64,000 bases of DNA from contig CM060463.1 of assembly GCA_030544235.1 (NCBI GenBank), positions 38,663,158-38,727,157 of the forward strand. The letters are read 5' to 3'. The stretch's first letter is position 1, and each line of letters begins with the position of its first letter. This DNA comes from Lepturacanthus savala. Lineage: Eukaryota; Chordata; Actinopteri; Scombriformes; Trichiuridae. The position numbers and the translations under genes are program-made. The notes under the pieces are model-generated. The model had not been told where the DNA came from. It saw nothing but the letters and a program-made list of their open reading frames with translations, and ran no database searches. Of the stretch, positions 40,001 to 52,000 are shown one piece after another.

Positions 40001-43000
40001 CATATCTTACCAGTGACTGCAGTAATGGCGACTCCGCTGCTTCTGACGTTGTCAAACACAGAGAAGAGAGTGAAGGTGTATTGAGTTCCAGCCGTGAGGG
40101 ACGAGACTGTGTGAGTTACTGGTCCATCTGCAGCTGGTGCAGTGATGCTTGTCTCTGTACCATTGAGGTGGAGAATGAATCTGACATTGCTGTTGACTTT
40201 ATTCCACCGCAGAGTGATGCTGGTCTCATTTTGTGCAATTGATCTGAAGCTTCCTGCATTTAATGGAGCTGAGACAGATAAATGAAAGGTAAGTTATTTA
40301 ACAAAGGACTCTGTAAAAGGTGTCAATGTTCCCCGGCTGGTAAAGGTGGTCCATTTTGCAACTCTACATGAATAAAGACTGGACTAAATATAACGAAGAA
40401 GTCAATGGCCTAATCTCCTCCACTGCCATGTTTCTGTGGTCTCCCTAGACTGAACAAGCTTTTAAGGGAGAGATTCTCCTCAGTTCCTGTCAAAACACTT
40501 CCAGATGTAAGCTGTCTTGTCTCCTAGAAACCAGGCACCCAATAAAACACTGATCTAGGTAGAGTAGGTTCACAACAATTTGCGTAGCTCTGGTACTGGT
40601 CAAGCTCCTTTTCCGTGTGGCCATGGTCATGTGTATGGTGTATGTGCAGGTGTGTAATTGTGTGTACTGGAGTAACCATTGTTGTCTGTAAATGTGAAGC
40701 ACTTTGAGTTTCTGTAACTAATGAATTGTGCTAAACAAACACAATCCTTGTTAACATGGAGTCACAATTCCAGAGGAGTTCCATACTGAAAAGGTACATC
40801 TTAGATTTACACTGGTGCAATGAACACAAACGATGGCTTGTTAAGGTGATGAGGTGCATAGAAATGAAGGGGCATATCTTACCAGTGACTGCAGTAATGG
40901 CGACTCCGCTGCTTCTGACGTTGTCAAACACAGAGAAGAGAGTGAAGGTGTATTGAGTTCCAGCCGTGAGGGACGAGACTGTGTGAGTTACTGGTCCATC
41001 TGCAGCTGGTGCAGTGATGCTTGTCTCTGTACCATTGAGGTGGAGAATGAATCTGACATTGCTGTTGACTTTATTCCACCGCAGAGTGATGCTGGTCTCA
41101 TTTTGTGCAATTGATCTGAAGGTTCCTGCATTTAATGGAGCTGAGACAGACAAATGAAAGGTAAGTTATTTAACAAAGGACTCTGTAAAAGGTGTCAGTG
41201 TTCCCCGGCTGGTAAAGGTGGTCCATTTTGCGACTCTACATGAATAAAGACTGGACTAAATATAACGAAGAAGTCAATGGCCTAATCTCCTCCACTGTCA
41301 TGTTTCTGTGGTCTCCCTAGGCTGAACAAGCTTTTAAGCTTTTGAGGGAGAGATTCTCCTCAGTTCCTGTCAAGACACTTCCAGATGTAAGCTGTCTTGT
41401 CTCCTAGAAACCAGGCACCCAATAAAACACTGATCTAGGTAGAGTAGGTTCACAACAATTTGCGTAGCTCTGGTACTGGTCACGCTCCTTTTCCGTGTGG
41501 CCATGGTCATGTGTATGGTGTATGTGCAGGTGTGTAATTGTGTGTACTAGAGTAACCATTGTTGTCTGTAAATGTGAAGCACTTTGAGTTTCTGTAACTA
41601 ATGAATTGTGCTAAACAAACACAATCCTTGTTAACATGGAGTCACAAATTCAGAAAAGGTACATATTAGATTTACACCGGTGCAATGAACACAAAAGATG
41701 GTTGATGAGGTGCATAGAAATGAAGAGGCATATCTTACCAGTGACTGCAGTAATGGCGACTCCGCTGCTTCTGACGTTGTCAAACACAGAGAAGAGAGTG
41801 AAGGTGTATTGAGTTCCAGCCGTGAGGGACGAGACTGTGTGAGTTACTGGTCCATCTGCAGCTGGTGCAGTGATGCTTGTCTCTGTACCATTGTCGTGGA
41901 GAATGAATCTGACATTGCTGTTGACTTTATTCCACCGCAGAGTGATGCTGGTCTCATTTTGTGCAATTGGTCTGAAACTTCCTGCATTTAATGGAGCTGA
42001 GACAGATAAATGAAAGGTAAGTTATTTAACAAAGGACTCTCTGTAAAAGGTGTCAGTGTTCCCCGGCTGGTAAAGGTTGTCCATTTTGCAACCCTACATG
42101 AATAAAGACTGGACTAAATATAACAAAGAAGTCAATGGCCTAATCTCCTCCACTGCCATGTTTCTGTGGTCTCCCTAGGCTGAACAAGCTTTTAAGCTTT
42201 TGAGGGAGAGATTCTCCTCAGTTCCTGTCAAGACACTTCCAGATGTAAGCTGTCTTGTCTCCTAGAAACCAGGCACCCAATAAAACACTGATCTAGGTAG
42301 AGTAGGTTCACAACAATTTGCGTAGCTCTGGTACTGGTCACGCTCCTTTTCCGTGTGGCCATGGTCATGTGTATGGTGTATGTGCAGGTGTGTAATTGTG
42401 TGTACTGGAGTAACCATTGTTGTCTGTAAATGTGAAGCACTTTGAGTTTCTGTAACTAATGAATTGTGCTAAACAAACACAATCCTTGTTAACATGGAGT
42501 CACAAATTCAGAAAAGGTACATCTTAGATTTATACCGGTGCAATGAACACAAAAGATGGTTGATGAGGTGCATAGAAATTAAGGGGCATATCTTACCAGT
42601 GACTGCAGTAATGGCGACTCCGCTGCTTCTGACGTTGTCAAACACAGAGAAGAGAGTGAAGGTGTATTGAGTTCCAGCCGTGAGGGACGAGACTGTGTGA
42701 GTTACTGGTCCATCTGCAGCTGGTGCAGTGATGCTTGTCTCTGTACCATTGAGGTGGAGAATGAATCTGACATTGCTGTTGACTTTATTCCACCGCAGAG
42801 TGATGCTGGTCTCATTTTGTGCAATTGATCTGAAGGTTCCTGCATTTAATGGAGCTGAGACAGACAAATGAAAGGTAAGTTATTTAACAAAGGACTCTGT
42901 AAAAGGTGTCAGTGTTCCCCGGCTGGTAAAGGTGGTCCATTTTGCAACTCTACATGAATAAAGACTGGACTAAATATAACGAAGAAGTCAATGGCCTAAT

Positions 43001-46000
43001 CTCCTCCACTGTCATGTTTCTGTGGTCTCCCTAGACTGAACAAGCTTTTAAGGGAGAGATTCTCCTCAGTTCCTTTCAAAACACTTCCAGACGTAAGCTG
43101 TCTTGTCTCCTAGAAACCAGGCACCCAATAAAACATTGATCTAGGTAGAGTAGGTTCACAACAATTTGCGTAGCTCTGGTACTGGTCAAGCTCCTTTTCC
43201 GTGTGGCCATGGTCATGTGTATGGTGTATGTGCAGGTGTGTAATTGTGTGTACTGGAGTAACCATTGTTGTCTGTAAATGTGAAGCACTTTGAGTTTCTG
43301 TAACTAATGAATTGTGCTAAACAAACACAATCCTTGTTAACATGGAGTCACAATTCCAGAGGAGTTCCATACTGAAAAGGTACATCTTAGATTTACACTG
43401 GTGCAATGAACACAAACGATGGCTTGTTAAGGTGATGAGGTGCATAGAAATGAAGGGGCATATCTTACCAGTGACTGCAGTAATGGCGACTCCGCTGCTT
43501 CTGACGTTGTCAAACACAGAGAAGAGAGTGAAGGTGTATTGAGTTCCAGCCGTGAGGGACGAGACTGTGTGAGTTACTGGTCCATCTGCAGCTGGTGCAG
43601 TGATGCTTGTCTCTGTACCATTGAGGTGGAGAATGAATCTGACATTGCTGTTGACTTTATTCCACCGCAGAGTGATGCTGGTCTCATTTTGTGCAATTGA
43701 TCTGAAGGTTCCTGCATTTAATGGAGCTGAGACAGACAAATGAAAGGTAAGTTATTTAACAAAGGACTCTGTAAAAGGTGTCAGTGTTCCCCGGCTGGTA
43801 AAGGTTGTCCATTTTGCGACTCTACATGAATAAAGACTGGACTAAATATAACGAAGAAGTCAATGGCCTAATCTCCTCCACTGCCATGTTTCTGTGGTCT
43901 CCCTAGGCTGAACAAGCTTTTAAGCTTTTGAGGGAGAGATTCTCCTCAGTTCCTGTCAAGACACTTCCAGATGTAAGCTGTCTTGTCTCCTAGAAACCAG
44001 GCACCCAATAAAACACTGATCTAGGTAGAGTAGGTTCACAACAATTTGCGTAGCTCTGGTACTGGTCACGCTCCTTTTCCGTGTGGCCATGGTCATGTGT
44101 ATGGTGTATGTGCAGGTGTGTAATTGTGTGTACTGGAGTAACCATTGTTGTCTGTAAATGTGAAGCACTTTGAGTTTCTGTAACTAATGAATTGTGCTAA
44201 ACAAACACAATCCTTGTTAACATGGAGTCACAAATTCAGAAAAGGTACATCTTAGATTTACACCGGTGCAATGAACACAAAAGATGGTTGATGAGGTGCA
44301 TAGAAATGAAGGGGCATATCTTACCAGTGACTGCAGTAATGGCGACTCCGCTGCTTCTGACGTTGTCAAACACAGAGAAGAGAGTGAAGGTGTATTGAGT
44401 TCCAGCCGTGAGGGACGAGATTGTGTGAGTTACTGGTCCATCTGCAGCTGGTGCAGTGATGCTTGTCTCTGTACCATTGAGGTGGAGAATGAATCTGACA
44501 TTGCTGTTGACTTTATTCCACCGCAGAGTGATGCTGGTCTCATTTTGTGCAATTGATCTGAAGGTTCCTGCATTTACTGGAGCTGAGACAGACAAATGAA
44601 AGGTACGTTATTTAACAAAGGACTCTGTAAAAGGTGTCAGTGTTCCCCGGCTGGTAAAGGTTGTCCATTTTGCGACTCTACATGAATAAAGACTGGACTA
44701 AATATAACGAAGAAGTCAATGGCCTAATCTCCTCCACTGTCATGTTTCTGTGGTCTCCCTAGGCTGAACAAGCTTTTAAGGGAGAGATTCTCCTCAGTTC
44801 CTGTCAAAACACTTCCAGATGTAAGCTGTCTTGTCTCCTAGAAACCAGGCACCCAATAAAACACTGATCTAGGTAGAGTAGGTTCACAACAATTTGCGTA
44901 GCTCTGGTACTGGTCACGCTCCTTTTCCGTGTGGCCATGGTCATGTGTATGGTGTATGTGCAGGTGTGTAATTGTGTGTACTGGAGTAACCATTGTTGTC
45001 TGTAAATGTGAAGCACTTTGAGTTTCTGTAACTAATGAATTGTGCTAAACAAACACAATCCTTGTTAACATGGAGTCACAAATTCAGAAAAGGTACATCT
45101 TAGATTTACACTGGTGCAATGAAAACAAAAGATGGTTGATGAGGTGCATAGAAATGAAGGGGCATATCTTACCTGTGACTGCAGTAATGGCGACTCCGCT
45201 GCTTCTGACGTTGTCAAACACAGAGAAGAGAGTGAAGGTGTATTGAGTTCCAGCCGTGAGGGACGAGACTGTGTGAGTTACTGGTCCATCTGCAGCTGGT
45301 GCAGTGATGCTTGTCTCTGTACCATTGAGGTGGAGAATGAATCTGACATTGCTGTTGACTTTATTCCACCGCAGAGTGATGCTGGTCTCATTTTGTGCAA
45401 TTGGTCTGAAGCTTCCTGCATTTAATGGAGCTGAGACAGACAAATGAAAGGTAAGTTATTTAACAAAGGACTCTCTGTAAAAGGTGTCAGTGTTCCCCGG
45501 CTGGTAAAGGTGGTCCATTTTGCAACTCTACATGAATAAAGACTGGACTAAATATAACGAAGAAGTCAATGGCCTAATCTCCTCCACTGTCATGTTTCTG
45601 TGGTCTCCCTAGACTGAACAAGCTTTTAAGCTTTTGAGGGAGAGATTCTGCTCAGTTCCTGTCAAGACACTTCCAGATGTAAGCTGTCTTGTCTCCTAGA
45701 AACCAGGCACCCAATAAAACACTGATCTAGGTAGAGTAGGTTCACAACAATTTGCGTGGCTCTGGTACTGGTCACGCTCCTTTTCCGTGTGGCCATGGTC
45801 ATGTGTATGGTGTATGTGCAGGTGTGTAATTGTGTGTACTGGAGTAACCATTGTTGTCTGTAAATGTGAAGCACTTTGAGTTTCTGTAACTAATGAATTG
45901 TGCTAAACAAACACAATCCTTGTTAACATGGAGTCACAATTCCAGAGGAGTTCCCTACTGAAAAGGTACATCTTAGATTTACAATGGTGCAATGAACACA

Positions 46001-49000
46001 AACGATGGCTTGTTAAGGTGATGAGGTGCATAGAAATGAAGGGGCATATCTTACCAGTGACTGCAGTAATGGCGACTCCGCTGCTTCTGACGTTGTCAAA
46101 CACAGAGAAGAGAGTGAAGGTGTATTGAGTTCCAGCCGTGAGGGACGAGACTGTGTGAGTTACTGGTCCATCTGCAGCTGGTGCAGTGATGCTTGTCTCT
46201 GTACCATTGTGGTGGAGAATGAATCTGACATTGCTGTTGACTTTATTCCACCGCAGAGTGATGCTGGTCTCATTTTGTGCAATTGATCTGAAGGTTCCTG
46301 CATTTACTGGAGCTGAGACAGACAAATGAAAGGTAAGTTATTTAACAAAGGACTCTGTAAAAGGTGTCAGTGTTCCCCGGCTGGTAAAGGTTGTCCATTT
46401 TGCGACTCTACATGAATAAAGACTGGACTAAATATAACGAAGAAGTCAATGGCCTAATCTCCTCCACTGTCATGTTTCTGTGGTCTCCCTAGGCTGAACA
46501 AGCTTTTAAGGGAGAGATTCTCCTCAGTTCCTGTCAAAACACTTCCAGATGTAAGCTGTCTTGTCTCCTAGAAACCAGGCACCCAATAAAACACTGATCT
46601 AGGTAGAGTAGGTTCACAACAATTTGCGTAGCTCTGGTACTGGTCACGCTCCTTTTCCGTGTGGCCATGGTCATGTGTATGGTGTATGTGCAGGTGTGTA
46701 ATTGTGTGTACTGGAGTAACCATTGTTGTCTGTAAATGTGAAGCACTTTGAGTTTCTGTAACTAATGAATTGTGCTAAACAAACACAATCCTTGTTAACA
46801 TGGAGTCACAATTCCAGAGGAGTTCCATACTGAAAAGGTACATCTTAGATTTACACTGGTGCAATGAACACAAACGATGGCTTGTTAAGGTGATGAGGTG
46901 CATAGAAATGAAGGGGCATATCTTACCAGTGACTGCAGTAATGGCGACTCCGCTGCTTCTGACGTTGTCAAACACAGAGAAGAGAGTGAAGGTGTATTGA
47001 GTTCCAGCCGTGAGGGACGAGACTGTGTGAGTTACTGGTCCATCTGCAGCTGGTGCAGTGATGCTTGTCTCTGTACCATTGTCGTGGAGAATGAATCTGA
47101 CATTGCTGTTGACTTTATTCCACCGCAGAGTGATGCTGGTCTCATTTTGTGCAATTGGTCTGAAACTTCCTGCATTTAATGGAGCTGAGACAGACAAATG
47201 AAAGGTAAGTTATTTAACAAAGGACTCTCTGTAAAAGGTGTCAATGTTCCCCGGCTGGTAAAGGTTGTCCATTTTGCGACTCTACATGAATAAAGACTGG
47301 ACTAAATATAACAAAGAAGTCAATGGCCTAATCTCCTCCACTGCCATGTTTCTGTGGTCTCCCTAGGCTGAACAAGCTTTTAAGCTTTTGAGGAAGAGAT
47401 TCTCCTCAGTTCCTGTCAAGACACTTCCAGATGTAAGCTGTCTTGTCTCCTAGAAACCAGGCACCCAATAAAACACTGATCTAGGTAGAGTAGGTTCACA
47501 ACAATTTGCGTAGCTCTGGTACTGGTCACGCTCCTTTTCCGTGTGGCCATGGTCATGTGTATGGTGTATGTGCAGGTGTGTAATTGTGTGTACTGGAGTA
47601 ACCATTGTTGTCTGTAAATGTGAAGCACTTTGAGTTTCTGTAACTAATGAATTGTGCTAAACAAACACAATCCTTGTTAACATGGAGTCACAAATTCAGA
47701 AAAGGTACATCTTAGATTTATACCGGTGCAATGAACACAAAAGATGGTTGATGAGGTGCATAGAAATGAAGGGGCATATCTTACCAGTGACTGCAGTAAT
47801 GGCGACTCCGCTGCTTCTGACGTTGTCAAACACAGAGAAGAGAGTGAAGGTGTATTGAGTTCCAGCCGTGAGGGACGAGACTGTGTGAGTTACTGGTCCA
47901 TCTGCAGCTGGTGCAGTGATGCTTGTCTCTGTACCATTGAGGTGGAGAATGAATCTGACATTGCTGTTGACTTTATTCCACCGCAGAGTGATGCTGGTCT
48001 CATTTTGTGCAATTGGTCTGAAGCTTCCTGCATTTAATGGAGCTGAGACAGATAAATGAAAGGTAAGTTATTTAACAAAGGACTCTGTAAAAGGTGTCAA
48101 TGTTCCCCGGCTGGTAAAGGTGGTCCATTTTGCAACTCTACATGAATAAAGACTGGACTAAATATAACGAAGAAGTCAATGGCCTAATCTCCTCCACTGC
48201 CATGTTTCTGTGGTCTCCCTAGACTGAACAAGCTTTTAAGGGAGAGATTCTCCTCAGTTCCTGTCAAAACACTTCCAGATGTAAGCTGTCGTGTCTCCTA
48301 GAAACCAGGCACCCAATAAAACACTGATCTAGGTAGAGTAGGTTCACAACAATTTGCGTAGCTCTGGTACTGGTCAAGCTCCTTTTCCGTGTGGCCATGG
48401 TCATGTGTATGGTGTATGTGTGTAATTGTGTGTACTGGAGTAACCATTGTTGTCTGTAAATGTGAAGCACTTTGAGTTTCTGTAACTAATGAATTGTGCT
48501 AAACAAACACAATCCTTGTTAACATGGAGTCACAATTCCAGAGGAGTTCCATACTGAAAAGGTACATCTTAGATTTACACTGGTGCAATGAACACAAACG
48601 ATGGCTTGTTAGGGTGATGAGGTGCATAGAAATGAAGGGGCATATCTTACCAGTGACTGCAGTAATGGCGACTCCGCTGCTTCTGACGTTGTCAAACACA
48701 GAGAAGAGAGTGAAGGTGTATTGAGTTCCAGCCGTGAGGGACGAGACTGTGTGAGTTACTGGTCCATCTGCAGCTGGTGCAGTGATGCTTGTCTCTGTAC
48801 CATTGTCGTGGAGAATGAATCTGACATTGCTGTTGACTTTATTCCACCGCAGAGTGATGCTGGTCTCATTTTGTGCAATTGGTCTGAAACTTCCTGCATT
48901 TAATGGAGCTGAGACAGACAAATGAAAGGTAAGTTATTTAACAAAGGACTCTCTGTAAAAGGTGTCAATGTTCCCCGGCTGGTAAAGGTTGTCCATTTTG

Positions 49001-52000
49001 CAACCCTACATGAATAAAGACTGGACTAAATATAACAAAGAAGTCAATGGCCTAATCTCCTCCACTGCCATGTTTCTGTGGTCTCCCTAGGCTGAACAAG
49101 CTTTTAAGCTTTTGAGGGAGAGATTCTCCTCAGTTCCTGTCAAGACACTTCCAGATGTAAGCTGTCTTGTCTCCTAGAAACCAGGCACCCAATAAAACAC
49201 TGATCTAGGTAGAGTAGGTTCACAACAATTTGCGTAGCTCTGGTACTGGTCACGCTCCTTTTCCGTGTGGCCATGGTCATGTGTATGGTGTATGTGCAGG
49301 TGTGTAATTGTGTGTACTGGAGTAACCATTGTTGTCTGTAAATGTGAAGCACTTTGAGTTTCTGTAACTAATGAATTGTGCTAAACAAACACAATCCTTG
49401 TTAACATGGAGTCACAAATTCAGAAAAGGTACATCTTAGATTTATACCGGTGCAATGAACACAAAAGATGGTTGATGAGGTGCATAGAAATGAAGGGGCA
49501 TATCTTACCAGTGACTGCAGTAATGGCGACTCCGCTGCTTCTGACGTTGTCAAACACAGAGAAGAGAGTGAAGGTGTATTGAGTTCCAGCCGTGAGGGAC
49601 GAGACTGTGTGAGTTACTGGTCCATCTGCAGCTGGTGCAGTGATGCTTGTCTCTGTACCATTGTCGTGGAGAATGAATCTGACATTGCTGTTGACTTTAT
49701 TCCACCGCAGAGTGATGCTGGTCTCATTTTGTGCAATTGGTCTGAAACTTCCTGCATTTAATGGAGCTGAGACAGACAAATGAAAGGTAAGTTATTTAAC
49801 AAAGGACTCTCTGTAAAAGGTGTCAATGTTCCCCGGCTGGTAAAGGTTGTCCATTTTGCAACCCTACATGAATAAAGACTGGACTAAATATAACAAAGAA
49901 GTCAATGGCCTAATCTCCTCCACTGCCATGTTTCTGTGGTCTCCCTAGGCTGAACAAGCTTTTAAGCTTTTGAGGGAGAGATTCTCCTCAGTTCCTGTCA
50001 AGACACTTCCAGATGTAAGCTGTCTTGTCTCCTAGAAACCAGGCACCCAATAAAACACTGATCTAGGTAGAGTAGGTTCACAACAATTTGCGTAGCTCTG
50101 GTACTGGTCACGCTCCTTTTCCGTGTGGCCATGGTCATGTGTATGGTGTATGTGCAGGTGTGTAATTGTGTGTACTGGAGTAACCATTGTTGTCTGTAAA
50201 TGTGAAGCACTTTGAGTTTCTGTAACTAATGAATTGTGCTAAACAAACACAATCCTTGTTAACATGGAGTCACAAATTCAGAAAAGGTACATCTTAGATT
50301 TACACCGGTGCAATGAACACAAAAGATGGTTGATGAGGTGCATAGAAATGAAGGGGCATATCTTACCAGTGACTGCAGTAATGGCGACTCCGCTGCTTCT
50401 GACGTTGTCAAACACAGAGAAGAGAGTGAAGGTGTATTGAGTTCCAGCCGTGAGGGACGAGACTGTGTGAGTTACTGGTCCATCTGCAGCTGGTGCAGTG
50501 ATGCTTGTCTCTGTACCATTGAGGTGGAGAATGAATCTGACATTGCTGTTGACTTTATTCCACCGCAGAGTGATGCTGGTCTCATTTTGTGCAATTGGTC
50601 TGAAGCTTCCTGCATTTACTGGAGCTGAGACAGACAAATGAAAGGTAAGTTATTTAACAAAGGACTCTGTAAAAGGTGTCAGTGTTCCCCGGCTGGTAAA
50701 GGTTGTCCATTTTGCGACTCTACATGAATAAAGACTGGACTAAATATAACGAAGAAGTCAATGGCCTAATCTCCTCCACTGTCATGTTTCTGTGGTCTCC
50801 CTAGGCTGAACAAGCTTTTAAGCTTTTAAGGGAGAGATTCTCCTCAGTTCCTGTCAAGACACTTCCAGACGTAAGCTGTCTTGTCTCCTAGAAACCAGGC
50901 ACCCAATAAAACATTGATCTAGGTAGAGTAGGTTCACAACAATTTGCGTAGCTCTGGTACTGGTCACGCTCCTTTTCCGTGTGGCCATGGTCATGTGTAT
51001 GGTGTATGTGCAGGTGTGTAATTGTGTGTACTGGAGTAACCATTGTTGTCTGTAAATGTGAAGCACTTTGAGTTTCTGTAACTAATGAATTGTGCTAAAC
51101 AAACAAAATCCCTGTTAACATGGAGTCACAATTCCAGAGGAGTTCCATACTGAAAAGGTACATCTTAGATTTACACTGGTGCACTGAACACAAACGATGG
51201 CTTGTTAAGGTGATGAGGTGCATAGAAATGAAGGGGCATATCTTACCAGTGACTGCAGTAATGGCGACTCCGCTGCTTCTGACGTTGTCAAACACAGAGA
51301 AGAGAGTGAAGGTGTATTGAGTTCCAGCCGTGAGGGACGAGACTGTGTGAGTTACTGGTCCATCTGCAGCTGGTGCAGTGATGCTTGTCTCTGTACCATT
51401 GAGGTGGAGAATGAAGCTGACATTGCTGTTGACTTTATTCCACCGCAGAGTGATGCTGGTCTCATCTTGTGCAATTGATCTGAAGCTTCCTGCATTTAAT
51501 GGAGCTGAGACTGAGAAGAAAACAAATTATTTGCCAATCATCAGCTGTCCCATGTTCTGTAACACATATATTGGCTTTTGGGACATCATGATGTGACACT
51601 ATAGAACATCTCACTCACTATTCTCAACTCAACTCGACTATTAACACTCACTTGTACACAAACTGACCTCACTGTTAAATCCAAATTTGAATTGAAAAAC
51701 TCCATTCAAGTCTCTCTGATTGAGAGACTCATTGGCAGATTGTTCTTCGCCCTCATGCTAGACCTTCCAGCACCTTCTTTTGGACTGATTTCCTGTTACT
51801 GCCCCTGCCTGACTTGCATTAACCTGCCTTGTCATTCTCCTGGTACACCAGTCCGCCTGTTGTCTCCGACCCTGATCTTTGTCTCTTCCCTTCCTGGAAT
51901 TTGTTTGCTAGTGTGGGGTCCTGCTGCTACTCTGCTGGACTATGTCTACCTGCTGGAACCTTTGTGAGAGGGTAGACTTCTCAAGTGACTCTGATTCATC

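Larger units (their letters stand above)
21808..51511 (-). repeat. Tandem array of 35 FN3 exon-intron units (about 863 bp each)
   Basis: Thirty-five units spaced 848-882 bp apart, each with one 258-nt FN3 exon and about 600 bp of intron. The exon runs from a CTGTCTCAG acceptor to a GTAAGAT donor in every copy. Introns vary by small indels: a longer or shorter CTTTTAAGC stretch, and a 'GAGGAGTTCC' insertion present or absent. No disrupted copy is seen. The FN3 consensus has the B-strand Trp22, the F-strand Tyr64 and sequons at Asn14 and Asn36. Variable residues lie at 3, 7, 9, 10, 21, 29, 30, 35, 55 and 61. Exon entries below are numbered from the N terminus and list residues at 3/7/10/21/30/35/55. 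Confidence 0.95.

Noticed and set aside
22385..51066. 70-residue minus-strand frame repeated in each intron
   Set aside because: It starts at GTG, lies in introns, and stays open because the units are recent copies; no domain or signal is seen.
21869..51478. Recurrent 86-100 residue plus-strand frames in each FN3 unit
   Set aside because: They are antisense shadows of the FN3 exons; the minus strand has splice sites, phase and domain signature.
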